Positions 18,009-26,070 of a DNA stretch of 64,000 nt are shown here, one piece after another. The notes below the pieces were generated by a model that was not told where the DNA came from, made no database searches, and worked only from the letters and a program-made list of their open reading frames with translations. Each line of letters starts with the position of its first letter. Position 1 is the first letter of the stretch. Made by a program: the position numbers and the translations under genes. Source of the stretch: Mesorhizobium sp. WSM4311 (GTDB lineage Bacteria > Pseudomonadota > Alphaproteobacteria > Rhizobiales > Rhizobiaceae); assembly GCF_002295115.1 (NCBI RefSeq), contig NZ_NSFV01000018.1, forward strand, positions 1-64,000, read 5' to 3'.

Positions 18009-18491
18009 TCACATCATGTGGTCTTCGTGCATTGCCGGCGGCAGGACGTCGGCTGAATACAGCACCGCCGGCACCTTGCCGTTGTTCTTCCACCAGTGAG
18101 CGAGCTGGCCGAACTCGGCGGTCACGTCGCCTGCCGGATGCTCGATGCCGACCTTGCAGGTGCTGCGATATTCGGTGATCGAGCCTTCGACGACGATAAT
18201 GTTGGCTGGGCGGACATTGTGCTCATGCCACGGCACGACGCCGCCCGGCTGCACGACGAGCTTGCGCAGGCGCAGCATATTGCCTTTCCAGGCCTCGCCC
18301 TTGCTGCTCAGATCGATCGCGGAGAGAACCGTGTCGACGACGCCGACCGGCTTGCTTGGATGTTCCTGGATGTCGGTCGTGGCGGCCTGGCCGGCTGGGC
18401 AGTCGCCGGCGAAGGCCGGAGCAGCGGAAAAGGCAGCAGTTGCTGAAAGCAGCCCGACCGCAAACGCGAGGTTGAGTTTCTTGATGGCCAT
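18009..18491 (-). CDS. periplasmic cupin-domain protein
   Basis: 160 residues. A signal peptide (MAIKKLNLAFAVGLLSATAA, cleaved after AFA) precedes a single cupin barrel. The cupin metal-binding motif is visible as PWHEHNVRPANIIVVEGSI, giving two His and room for the further ligand, with a second half near GQLAHWWKNNG. The C-terminus ends in HEDHMM. Two Cys flank the domain (GDCPAGQ, STCKVG). It might bind a metal or a small ligand in the periplasm; no enzyme activity can be assigned. ATG at 18489-18491 has an AGGAG site. It heads an operon with the MFS and DUF302 genes. Confidence 0.8.
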   Translation of the reverse strand: MAIKKLNLAFAVGLLSATAAFSAAPAFAGDCPAGQAATTDIQEHPSKPVGVVDTVLSAIDLSSKGEAWKGNMLRLRKLVVQPGGVVPWHEHNVRPANIIVVEGSITEYRSTCKVGIEHPAGDVTAEFGQLAHWWKNNGKVPAVLYSADVLPPAMHEDHMM

Positions 18492-18686
18492 CTTGTATTT
18501 CTCCTTTGTCGGTGCCCAAACGCGGGAGGCGGGGCATGACAGGGAGAGTGATCGGAGCCGCGAAGAAAGAGAAATGCTGACTGGCTTTCGATTCGATACC
18601 TGAAAACTATCGTGGACCATCACACCTGCATGTGAGGCACACGCGGCAAACCGCCTCGCGCGATCCTCTAATTCTTCGATTTTGCT

Positions 18687-19601
18687 TCAGGCAGCGGTCT
18701 TTTGGATCGCCTGGACGATCGCGCTCTCAGGCCAGCCATGCGCCTTGACGCTGCTTACGAAAGCCGATGCCGCAGGCGAGAACCTGCGGCCCGCAACGAC
18801 AACCAGGGATACTTCCCGCCAGACCTCAGGATCAATGACGGGACGGACCTGCAACCCTGGAATCACCGCGCTGAATTCGGGGATGAAGCAGATGCCCAGT
18901 CCTCCGGACACCATATTCTGGATCCAGTCCTCGCGTTCGCTGGCGTAGGAGATCCTGAGCTTCACACCCCGATCCGTGCACAGGCCGGCGAGGTGATCGC
19001 GATACTCGCAATTGAGACGTCTGAGATAATTTTCGCCATCGAGTTCGGAGATGGCCACGTTGTCATTGCGAGCCCGCCGATGGCCGTTTGGAAAGGCGAG
19101 GACAAAGCGCTCGCGATAAAGCGGTGTGACGTCGAAGCGGTCCGGGAAGCTGTCGCTTGACGCCATGATGGCGACGTCGATCTCGCCCGACTCCAGAAGT
19201 TGGGAGAGCGATGCCGGCACGCCTTCGACCAGCTGCAGCTGGATGCCCTGCTGGCGTCTGTTGAAATCGGTCAGCAAGCCGGTGAAGCGACGCGGGCCGA
19301 TGGTGCACATGACACCGACCTTGAGGTTGGCGTTTTCCAGGCACAGGAACCTCGATGCCTCCTGCCGCACTCCTGTCAGTTCGTCGAGTATCTGCTGAAA
19401 ACGGGGGCGAAGAAGCACACCCAGATCGGTCAGGTGGGTCAAGCTTCGTTCACGACGAAACAGCAACCCTCCGACCTCCTCCTCGAGCTGCTGGATGGCG
19501 CGAGACAGCGCCGGCTGAGTGACGTTGCACTTTTCGCCTGCCCGCGTGAAGTTTCGTGTCTCGCACACGGCCAGGAAGTAGCGGATGTGGTGAATGTCCA
19601 T
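18687..19601 (-). CDS. LysR-family transcriptional regulator (QVRYFLA-like subgroup)
   Basis: 304 residues with N-terminal winged HTH (MDIHHIRYFLAVCETRNFTR, CNVTQPALSRAIQ) and LysR effector domain. It resembles the regulators at 9681 and 15234 most closely. The ATG at 19599-19601 matches those N-termini; the open extension to 19679 is rejected. It lies between the cupin operon (downstream, same strand, 195-base gap) and the divergent pseudo-patatin gene at 19981, either of which could be its target. Confidence 0.85.
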   Translation of the reverse strand: MDIHHIRYFLAVCETRNFTRAGEKCNVTQPALSRAIQQLEEEVGGLLFRRERSLTHLTDLGVLLRPRFQQILDELTGVRQEASRFLCLENANLKVGVMCTIGPRRFTGLLTDFNRRQQGIQLQLVEGVPASLSQLLESGEIDVAIMASSDSFPDRFDVTPLYRERFVLAFPNGHRRARNDNVAISELDGENYLRRLNCEYRDHLAGLCTDRGVKLRISYASEREDWIQNMVSGGLGICFIPEFSAVIPGLQVRPVIDPEVWREVSLVVVAGRRFSPAASAFVSSVKAHGWPESAIVQAIQKTAA

Positions 19602-19980
19602 GCCGATTTGTCCCGAGTTGCATACGAGGCTGTTCGTGCGTCGGAGACTGCAGCAAGGCTCGCTTTGGCGCCAATGCACTGCGGCTATAAAGTCGATAGC
19701 GGTCCGTCATGGCGCCCGTGACGGTGCGCGCGGCGGACAGCTTGTGTTGCTGACACGCTCCTCTTTGTGCCGAAGGCCCGCCGGCGACCCTCTTGGCCTC
19801 CGCTCCGAAGCGAGATCGCGGGATTCTCGCCAGCCTGGCAAGACCTTGCGGTGCGCAAGGGATTGCAGCCAATGCAATCTCCCTATGGAGTTCATGCCAC
19901 CTTGGCATTTCGCTAATGGAGGATCATGCGACAGTGTCTCCATCGAACGCCCTGCCTGGCGTTTCGGGAGGAGACCCAAG
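19602..19980. other. 379-base intergenic region between divergent LysR and patatin-fold genes
   Basis: The frame of the downstream gene stays open across this gap, but the translated sequence is Arg/Cys-rich and has no protein-family character. The gap should hold the divergent promoters of the LysR gene and the patatin-fold gene. I see no RNA gene, repeat or terminator in it. Confidence 0.5.
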
Positions 19981-20823
19981 ATGCAAATCCAGGCCACAAC
20001 CGACGAAGCCTTCATTGCCGGTGCAAGACCCGCGATGGAAGACCGCCAGCTTATCGACATTACCCTGGCAAGCGACGCGCACGGCGCATTTGTCTGGGGC
20101 GTTCTCGATCGCTTGCTGGATGAACCTCGCCTTTCCTTCCGCAGCATCACCGCATCCGGTTTCGGAGGCATGGAAGCAGCGGTTCTTGCCTACGGACTTG
20201 CTTTGGGCGGCAGGCGTGGGGCAAAGACGGCGCTTACCAATTTCTGGCGGCGCGTCAGCCACGCATCGATGTCTGTGGCCGCGATAGCCAATCCATTGAA
20301 ATCGATCCTGGAGCAGTCGATCGACATTGCCGAATTGCACAAAAATAGCTGCCAGTTGAAGCTCAACATCCTGGCTTCGAATGCCAGCACCGACACCGTG
20401 ACGATTTTCTCCGGCGACCAGTTGTCGATCGACGCGATCCTGGCGGGAGCGACAGTCCCATTCCTCTTTCCGGCCGTGGAAATCAACGGCGATACGTATT
20501 GGGGCGAAGGCGATTTTTCGGCATTGCCGCCGATGCAGCCGATCGAGGCTGGGCATTGGCTCATCGTCAGCGGCAAACCCTCCGGTTGCATGACACCTTG
20601 TGCGGCTTACCGCCCCGCCGCGAATGCCGTGAACCCAGCATCTGTCCTCTTCGACAGTCATCACAGAACAAGCGCTGCCCTGTTTACCAGGCCTTGGACC
20701 GACTGGGGCGAATTGACCGACATGCGTGACCGCGGACGGCAGCGAGCCGAGGACTGGCTCCTCGCCGACCACTCGGCCTCAAGCGAAAGCTCCGTCGTCG
20801 ACAGCAAAAATCGATACGTCTAG
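19981..20823 (+). CDS. patatin-fold pseudoenzyme (catalytic signatures lost)
   Basis: 280 residues. The scaffold is clearly patatin-like: [19 protein letters not shown] and [20 protein letters not shown] match the RssA/PHB-type patatins. However the oxyanion glycines are replaced (ASDAHG at 30-35 instead of GGGAHG), the nucleophile elbow reads ASGFG at 58-62 so the Ser position is Gly60, and the Asp motif DGG reads GEG at 175-177. All three catalytic elements are therefore gone while the frame is intact and the fold conserved. The ATG at 19981 has a strong GGAGGAG site. It may be a regulator or lipid-binding protein. A rho-independent terminator follows at 20880. Confidence 0.75.
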   Translation: MQIQATTDEAFIAGARPAMEDRQLIDITLASDAHGAFVWGVLDRLLDEPRLSFRSITASGFGGMEAAVLAYGLALGGRRGAKTALTNFWRRVSHASMSVAAIANPLKSILEQSIDIAELHKNSCQLKLNILASNASTDTVTIFSGDQLSIDAILAGATVPFLFPAVEINGDTYWGEGDFSALPPMQPIEAGHWLIVSGKPSGCMTPCAAYRPAANAVNPASVLFDSHHRTSAALFTRPWTDWGELTDMRDRGRQRAEDWLLADHSASSESSVVDSKNRYV

Positions 20824-20879
20824 GCGCCTCCCTCCGCCTGGCCGCGCCTGCTTCGCCCGCTCACGAACGCAGGCGCCAA

Positions 20880-20908
20880 GCCCTCCGGTTCCCCGCCGGA
20901 GGGCTTTT
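20880..20908 (+). terminator. rho-independent terminator after the pseudo-patatin gene
   Basis: A nine-base perfect stem (GCCCTCCGG at 20880-20888 and CCGGAGGGC at 20896-20904) with a seven-base loop is followed by TTTT. It separates the patatin-fold gene from the bufferin operon, which must then have its own promoter in the next ~140 bases. Confidence 0.8.
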
Positions 20909-20930
20909 GCTTGGCAGGGGCTTCAACATA

Positions 20931-20957
20931 GTGACCGCGTATCAATTCCATGCCGAG
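20931..20957 (+). promoter_or_regulatory. tentative ECF-like promoter of the bufferin operon
   Basis: GTGACC at 20931-20936 and CGAG at 20954-20957 are spaced by 17 bases. This is a weak match to the GTAAC...CGAA pattern of the two clearer sites at 25456 and 26711 and to the ECF-type promoter known for such operons in Caulobacter (GTAACC-N16-CGAA). The position between the terminator and bufA is right; the sequence match is poor. Confidence 0.25.
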
Positions 20958-21052
20958 ACAGCATTTCAGCTCGGCTGCCGGATCAGGGACACTGCTTGCA
21001 GACAGGCCGCAAGGTCGGTCTTTCCCTCGAAACGCAACCAGGAGACACGTCT

Positions 21053-21322
21053 GTGATCAACACCAAGACCCTCATCGGATCGGCCCTCGCGGCCGCCACT
21101 TCGCTTGCTACAACTGCAGCCTATAGCGGCCCGGCTGCCAAGCCCGCCTTCGCCTTCGAAAAGTGCTACGGCGTCGTCAAGGCTGGCCAGAACGACTGCC
21201 AGACCGCGACGCATTCCTGCGCCGGCACCTCGACCGCCGACAACCAGCCGGATTCGTGGCTCTACGTGCCCGCCGGCAGCTGCGCCAAGATCGCTGGCGG
21301 CAGCGACAAGCCAAAGGCCTGA
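21053..21322 (+). CDS. bufA: bufferin precursor peptide (BufA1, DUF2282)
   Basis: 89 residues. An N-terminal Sec-type signal ([17 protein letters not shown]) leads to a core with four cysteines at 38, 49, 56 and 77: EKCYG, NDCQT, HSCAG and GSCAK. EKCYG...KAGQNDC...HSCAGTS...[15 protein letters not shown] is the signature of DUF2282, now known as bufferin precursors. These are ribosomal peptides whose Cys residues are modified by a DUF692 enzyme and which bind copper outside the cytoplasm. No ATG is available; GTG at 21053 has AGGAG at 21040-21044. It heads a four-gene operon with bufB, bufC and a DoxX gene. Confidence 0.9.
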   Translation: MINTKTLIGSALAAATSLATTAAYSGPAAKPAFAFEKCYGVVKAGQNDCQTATHSCAGTSTADNQPDSWLYVPAGSCAKIAGGSDKPKA

Positions 21323-21364
21323 CCGATCAGACTTCGAGCCAACCCCCTTGGAAGGAGCAGACCG

Positions 21365-22393
21365 ATGTCCCGTGCATTTCAGCGCCTCTCGATCCCCCCA
21401 TCAGCGGGCATCGGTCTTCGCTCACCCCACATCAGCGAGATGCTGATCCGCAGACCCTCCGCTGGCTGGCTCGAAGTGCATGCCGAGAACTACATGGGCC
21501 ACGGCGCCGGCGTCGAGGCGTTGGACCGACTGCGCCAGATCTATCCGCTATCGGTTCATGGTGTTGGCCTCTCGCTGGGCAGCGCGCGAGGGGTGGACCG
21601 CGATCATCTGGAAAGGCTGCGCAAGGTCTGCGAGCGCTTCCAGCCCGATCTCGTCTCGGAACATCTGGCCTGGAGCGTGGCCGACGGCGCCTACCTGAAC
21701 GACCTGTTGCCGCTGCGCTATGACGAAGAGGCGCTGGCGATCGTGGCGCGCAATGTCGAGACTGTCCAGGGCGCTCTGGGGCGGCAGGTGCTGATCGAAA
21801 ACCTGTCCGCCTATGTCGCGTTTGCAGACTCCTCCATGAATGAAGCTGAATTTCTGGCCGAACTGGTGGCGCAAACGGGCTGCGGCCTGCTGCTGGATGT
21901 CAACAATGTCCAGGTTTCGGCGCACAACCTCCAATATGATGCAAAAGCCTTCATCGATGCGCTGCCAGTAGAGGCTATCCGTGAGATCCATCTTGCCGGA
22001 CATGCGACCAATCACGTCGGGGCCGACACCGTCCTCATCGACGATCATGGCTCGCGCGTGCCACCGGTTGTCTGGACGCTCTACCAGCATGCCATAAGTC
22101 GGCTGGGACCGCGCCCTACCCTGATCGAATGGGACACTGATGTTCCTGTTCTCGATGTGCTGCTCGGCGAAGCGATGTGGGCCGACATGCTTTCCGCTTC
22201 GATCATGTTCAACCGCAAGCAGGCCGCAAGGCAGGCCGTCCCGACCATGGTCCTGCCAGTGTCCAGCCTGCCAACTTTCGAAAGCACGCGAACCAGCATG
22301 CCTGTGCTTGCGGCATTTGCCGCCGCCAGAACAAGACCGGCGATGCCCGTCGCCTTGCCGACAATCGGGGGAGGATATCATGCTGCCGCTTGA
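21365..22393 (+). CDS. bufB: bufferin-modifying multinuclear iron oxidase (MNIO, DUF692)
   Basis: 342 residues. The DUF692 TIM-barrel motifs are all seen: WLEVHAENYMG, the HGVGLSLGS strand, SEHLAWS, LIENLSAY, LLLDVNNVQVSAHN, IHLAGH, DDHGS and LIEWDTD, giving the His/Glu/Asp/Asn ligands for the iron cluster. Enzymes of this family oxidise Cys in the precursor peptide to heterocycles. It is 42 bases after bufA with an AAGGAG ribosome-binding site, and its 3' end overlaps bufC by 14 bases. The C-terminal ~60 residues after the barrel are less conserved. Confidence 0.92.
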   Translation: MSRAFQRLSIPPSAGIGLRSPHISEMLIRRPSAGWLEVHAENYMGHGAGVEALDRLRQIYPLSVHGVGLSLGSARGVDRDHLERLRKVCERFQPDLVSEHLAWSVADGAYLNDLLPLRYDEEALAIVARNVETVQGALGRQVLIENLSAYVAFADSSMNEAEFLAELVAQTGCGLLLDVNNVQVSAHNLQYDAKAFIDALPVEAIREIHLAGHATNHVGADTVLIDDHGSRVPPVVWTLYQHAISRLGPRPTLIEWDTDVPVLDVLLGEAMWADMLSASIMFNRKQAARQAVPTMVLPVSSLPTFESTRTSMPVLAAFAAARTRPAMPVALPTIGGGYHAAA

Positions 22394-23165
22394 ACATCTG
22401 CAGACCATCGTGGCGCGCTCGGTGCTGGCCATGGAGCCTCTGATCGACGCAAAAATGCTCACCGCCGGCAAGGCCGACCCAATGGCTCGCCTGCGCATCT
22501 ACCAGAACAACACACGCAGTTCTTTGACTGCCGTGCTGATGGCGGTGTTCCCCGTTACGGCCCGCCTCGTCGACGAACGTTTCTTCCGCTTCATGGCGAG
22601 CGAGTTCATTCGACGGCATCCGCCGGTGGAGTCACGCCTGGCGCGATATGGCGCGGGCTTCCCTCGCTTCCTGAAGACCATCGACACCCTGTCCGACATG
22701 CCGATCGTCGCCGAAACGGCGCGGCTCGAATGGGCCATTGCCGAAGCGCTCGATACAGCTTCGCTGTCGGCCCGCAGCCTCTCAGAATACGACAGCACCG
22801 ACCTTGGCCTGTCGCCGGATATCCTGCTCCAGCCCTCACTGCGACTGATCGTCTCGCACTGGTCGATCCTATCGGTGTGGATGGAGCATCAAAAGGAGAC
22901 GGCGGCCGATGAAAAAATCACCTGGACAAGGCGCCCCGAACGCGTGGCGCTGTGGCGATCGGGGAACTACGTGCGGCTTTTTCTGCTCGACCGCGCGAGC
23001 TTCGCCTTCTGGCATTCGCTGAAGCACGGCTTCGGCCTTGAGCATGCCGCTGGTCGCGCCTTGGCGCTCGATCCGGCCTTCGACCTGGTTTCAGCGCTTG
23101 TGCGTCTTTTCCGCGACAGGCTCGTCACCGACGTGCGCGTCCCGGTGCTCCCCCTCTCAAACTGA
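22380..23165 (+). CDS. bufC: bufferin partner/recognition protein (DUF2063)
   Basis: 261 residues. The N-terminal half shows the DUF2063 pattern: ARLRIYQNNTRSSLTAVLMAVFPV and FRFMASEFIRRHPPVESRLARYG, followed by a DUF-specific C-terminal domain containing LHWSILSVW-type and PERVALWRSG motifs. In bufferin and related MNIO systems this protein presents the precursor to the DUF692 enzyme. The ATG at 22380 lies inside the end of bufB (14-base overlap), indicating translational coupling. Confidence 0.9.
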   Translation: MLPLEHLQTIVARSVLAMEPLIDAKMLTAGKADPMARLRIYQNNTRSSLTAVLMAVFPVTARLVDERFFRFMASEFIRRHPPVESRLARYGAGFPRFLKTIDTLSDMPIVAETARLEWAIAEALDTASLSARSLSEYDSTDLGLSPDILLQPSLRLIVSHWSILSVWMEHQKETAADEKITWTRRPERVALWRSGNYVRLFLLDRASFAFWHSLKHGFGLEHAAGRALALDPAFDLVSALVRLFRDRLVTDVRVPVLPLSN

Positions 23166-23176
23166 AGGACACGATC

Positions 23177-23653
23177 ATGACTGCGATACCGGAATATTCC
23201 ACCCCTCGCCCTGCCGGCCTTGTTGGTCTTTACCGACGAGTGATCAAGTTGCCGGAGCATGTCCCATTTTCACTGGTCCAGCTCGCAGCTCGAGTCGCGA
23301 TTGCGCATGTCTTCTGGCAGTCTGCACAATCGAAGCTGGCGTCCTGGCCGGTGACGCTGCAGCTGTTCGCCAGCGAATACAATCTACCCCTCATCGATCC
23401 GTCGATCGCGGCGCCGCTGGCGACAACGGCAGAGATCACCGGGGCGGTGCTGCTTTTCCTGGGGCTGTTCTCGCGTCTCGGCGCGCTGATGCTGCTCGGC
23501 GTTGTTTCAGTGATCGAGATCTTCGTGTTCCCGGAGAACTGGGCCGAGCATCTGCTGTGGGCCTCGCTTTTGCTGCTCGTTCTAACACGGGGCGCCGGCG
23601 TCCTTTCGCTCGACTACGTCGCAGAGCGGACCTTTTCAGCGTCTAGAAAATGA
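23177..23653 (+). CDS. DoxX-family membrane protein of the bufferin operon
   Basis: 158 residues with four hydrophobic segments and the DoxX features ARVAIAHVFWQSAQSKL and TTAEITGAVLLFLGLFSRLGA. DoxX proteins are regular fourth members of bufferin operons; proposed roles include redox or quinone chemistry at the membrane, but the function is not settled. It lies 11 bases after bufC. Its C-terminus is the last coding sequence of the operon; the next gene (LysR, 23771) is convergent. Confidence 0.87.
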   Translation: MTAIPEYSTPRPAGLVGLYRRVIKLPEHVPFSLVQLAARVAIAHVFWQSAQSKLASWPVTLQLFASEYNLPLIDPSIAAPLATTAEITGAVLLFLGLFSRLGALMLLGVVSVIEIFVFPENWAEHLLWASLLLLVLTRGAGVLSLDYVAERTFSASRK

Positions 23654-23770
23654 CTGAGAAAGCACGGTGCGCATCCGAGGCTCGCCGACTTCCAGACACC
23701 TATGTCCTGAAATCCATGTGAATTAGGGCCCGTGCAGAAGACAACCTCGACCATCAATGGCGGGTGGCCA

Positions 23771-24685
23771 TCACTCATGCTTTGGCGGCGCGAGGGCTTT
23801 TCGCAAACGCGGGGCTACGAAATCAAGAAAGAATCGCATCTTGAGTGGCAAAAGCCCCTGGCCTGCATGGACGAGGCTGACCGCCATGGGTTCCGGTTCG
23901 AACTGTTCAAGAACGGCCACCAACTTTCCTTGCGCGATCGCCTTTGCCGCCTGATAGGAGAGCACCCTGGTGACGCCTACACCTGCCACGGCCGCGTCGA
24001 CTGCGGCTTCAGCCGTATTCACTGAAAGGCGTGAGCGAATAGCTACGGTCTGCTCGACATTCGAGCCTGGCGTGGCAAAACTCCAGGATGTGGCGGACGC
24101 CAGAACATCGAAGGTGACGCAAGAAACTCCAGCAAGATCGGCCGGCGCCTTTGGCACGCCATGGTCACCCAAATAGGCCGGACTGCCGCAGACAACGCGA
24201 CGCACGGATCCTACCCGCGTAGCCACCATGCTGCTGTCTGGCAAAGGGCCAATCCGCACAGCCATGTCGACATGATCGTCGACGAGATTCACATTGCGGT
24301 CTGACAACAACAACCGGACATTGATGTCCGGAAAGTGCGACAAGAAATCATTTATCGCCGGCAGCACATGCAGTCGTCCGAATACGACCGGAGCCGTAAT
24401 GATCAGATCGCCCTTTGGCGCGTTGTATTCACCAGATGCGGTTCTCTCCGCCTCGCTCACCTGCTCCAGAATTCTCTTGCAGGCGGCGACATAGGCGGCT
24501 CCGCTGTCGGTCAAGATGAGCCGGCGTGTCGATCGGACGAGCAATCGGGTGTGCAAATAGGCTTCCAACTCCGCAACTTTGCGACTGATCGTTGGAAGGG
24601 GTGTTCCAAGTTTGCGCCCTGCAGCGGAGAGACTGCCGGTTTCGGCCGCGGCGATCAGAATTGACATGGCTTCGAGGCGGTCCAT
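23771..24685 (-). CDS. LysR-family transcriptional regulator
   Basis: 304 residues. Winged HTH (MDRLEAMSILIAAAETGSLS, LGTPLPTISRKVAELE) and LysR effector domain. It belongs to the DsdC/AaeR-like set close to the 8645 regulator rather than the QVRYFLA trio. The ATG at 24683-24685 matches the usual MDRLEAM start. It is divergent from the AhpD-like gene at 24804 across 118 bases and is the likely regulator of that gene. Confidence 0.85.
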   Translation of the reverse strand: MDRLEAMSILIAAAETGSLSAAGRKLGTPLPTISRKVAELEAYLHTRLLVRSTRRLILTDSGAAYVAACKRILEQVSEAERTASGEYNAPKGDLIITAPVVFGRLHVLPAINDFLSHFPDINVRLLLSDRNVNLVDDHVDMAVRIGPLPDSSMVATRVGSVRRVVCGSPAYLGDHGVPKAPADLAGVSCVTFDVLASATSWSFATPGSNVEQTVAIRSRLSVNTAEAAVDAAVAGVGVTRVLSYQAAKAIAQGKLVAVLEQFEPEPMAVSLVHAGQGLLPLKMRFFLDFVAPRLRKALAPPKHE

Positions 24686-24803
24686 GCGCAAACCCTTCCA
24701 CATATTGAGAGGCCATATCTCCAAATTATCCAATACTCTCGTCTTCTGGAAGATAATAGGCAGCACCTGTCGCACCGACATCATCGAACAGGAGAGCTAT
24801 GAA

Positions 24804-25349
24804 ATGTCGCGCATCGCCATCCCGACCCGTGAAGCAGCCCCGACCGCCTCGCAACCCATTCTAGACGCCGTGAACAAGCAGCTTGGCGTCGTTCCCGGCC
24901 TTTTCCGCCTCGTATCCATAAGTCCTGCCGCTCTGGCGGGCATGACCAGCCTGTCCGGCGCGCTCACCAGAGCACTGGACGTGAAAACCCGCGAGCGCAT
25001 TGCATTGGCCGTTGCCCAGGTGAACGGCTGCGACTACTGTCTGTCCGCTCATACCTATCTCGGCCTTAACCTGGCAAGGATCAGCCCCGAGGAGATCGCG
25101 CTTAACCGCAAGGGCAAGTCGAGCGATTCGACGGCTGACGCGGCGGTGCATTTCGCTGCCAGGGTGGCGGAGACCCGCGGCAAGGTAACGGACGCCGACA
25201 TAGCGGCCGTGAAATCGGCAGGTTTTACCGAGGCTCAAGTCATCGAGATCGTCGCCATCGTAGCCGAGAACTTCCTGACCAATCTCATCAACAATGTCGC
25301 CGAGACCGATATCGACTTTCCCGTCGTTCTCGCCGCCGAAGCCGCCTGA
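24804..25349 (+). CDS. AhpD-like carboxymuconolactone decarboxylase family protein
   Basis: 181 residues. The AhpD-type active site CDYCLSAH (CxxC-x3-H form) is present after ARERIALAVAQVNG-like sequence, as in alkylhydroperoxidase D-like proteins that use two Cys and a proton-relay His to reduce peroxides. The second half (VTDADIAAVKSAGFTEAQVIEIV, ENFLTNLINNV) completes the helical fold. The ATG at 24804 has AGGAGAG at 24790-24796. It is divergent from a LysR gene. Role in the cytoplasmic oxidative-stress response is inferred. Confidence 0.87.
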   Translation: MSRIAIPTREAAPTASQPILDAVNKQLGVVPGLFRLVSISPAALAGMTSLSGALTRALDVKTRERIALAVAQVNGCDYCLSAHTYLGLNLARISPEEIALNRKGKSSDSTADAAVHFAARVAETRGKVTDADIAAVKSAGFTEAQVIEIVAIVAENFLTNLINNVAETDIDFPVVLAAEAA

Positions 25350-25455
25350 CCGACCCCGCTCCCACATTACGCCCGGTCCGCCGGCTAAGGTGGGCCGGGC
25401 GATTTCGGTGGTCTCGTCGAGGCTCCCGCAGCGGCGGTAACGATGCCGTGATGCT

Positions 25456-25480
25456 GTAACGGTCGGTCCCATTGGGCGAA
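25456..25480 (+). promoter_or_regulatory. ECF-sigma-like promoter upstream of DoxX-GNAT
   Basis: GTAAC (25456-25460) and CGAA (25477-25480) are separated by 16 bases. The longer context TGTAACGGTC ... GGGCGAATA is shared almost exactly with the site at 26711. The pattern is like the GTAACC-N16-CGAA promoters of an ECF sigma factor (SigF) known to control bufferin-type operons in Caulobacter. No ECF sigma gene is in the window. Confidence 0.6.
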
Positions 25481-25497
25481 TAAGAGGTCGTCTCCCT

Positions 25498-25520
25498 AGC
25501 CCGCCATGGCGGGCTTTTTT
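25498..25520 (+). terminator. terminator-like hairpin between AhpD-like and DoxX genes
   Basis: A perfect eight-base stem (AGCCCGCC at 25498-25505 and GGCGGGCT at 25508-25515) with a two-base loop is followed by a run of five more T. It can end the AhpD-like transcript, but it also lies about 18 bases downstream of the ECF-like -10 at 25477, i.e. in the leader of the DoxX gene. Confidence 0.7.
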
Positions 25521-25569
25521 CGGATAGCGCCGAACTCAGGCACGCCGCCCACAGAAGGGTATACCGGTA

Positions 25570-26070
25570 ATGCATCTCCGTGGAATTATCACGAGAACTA
25601 AACTCTCCTCGTCCACCGCGGCAGCCGGATGGGCGCCGTTGCCGATAAGGTTGATCGTGGGCTTTGGCTTCCTTGCCCATGGCTATGCCAAACTCAGCAG
25701 AGGGCCGGGAAGCTTTGGCGTCGTACTTCAAACACTCGGAGTCCCAGAGCCTCAAGCGCTAGCATGGTTGACAACGCTGGTTGAACTTGTCGGCGGCGGT
25801 GCTGTCCTAGCGGGCGCATTCATTCCGCTCGTTAGCGTGCCGATGGCTATTGTGCTTTTGACTGCATTGTTCACGGTCCATTCCCAGTATGGATTCTTCT
25901 CGGTGAAATTTGCTGAGGTGACGGCCGAGGGGATCCGGTTCGGGCCTGTCGGCTACGAAATCATCCTGCTTTACCTAGCCGGCCTTGCAACGCTTGCAGT
26001 AGGCGGTCCTGGCCCTTTGTCGCTTGAGACGGTCTTGTCTCGAACCAAGGGAAATGAGCGCTCGAAATGA
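25570..26070 (+). CDS. DoxX-family membrane protein
   Basis: 166 residues with four hydrophobic segments. The N-terminal part PIRLIVGFGFLAHGYAKLSRGPGSF and the ELVGGGAVLAGAFIPL segment are typical of DoxX/DoxD-like proteins. It is not a close copy of the DoxX protein at 23177. GAAGGG lies ten bases before the ATG. The stop overlaps the ATG of the GNAT gene (ATGA), so the two are coupled. An ECF-like promoter and a hairpin lie upstream. Confidence 0.83.
   Translation: MHLRGIITRTKLSSSTAAAGWAPLPIRLIVGFGFLAHGYAKLSRGPGSFGVVLQTLGVPEPQALAWLTTLVELVGGGAVLAGAFIPLVSVPMAIVLLTALFTVHSQYGFFSVKFAEVTAEGIRFGPVGYEIILLYLAGLATLAVGGPGPLSLETVLSRTKGNERSK

Noticed and set aside
21053-21322. Possible methanobactin precursor
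   Set aside because: Length, signal peptide, four-Cys pattern and the DUF2063/DoxX neighbours fit bufferin, not the short mbnA type.
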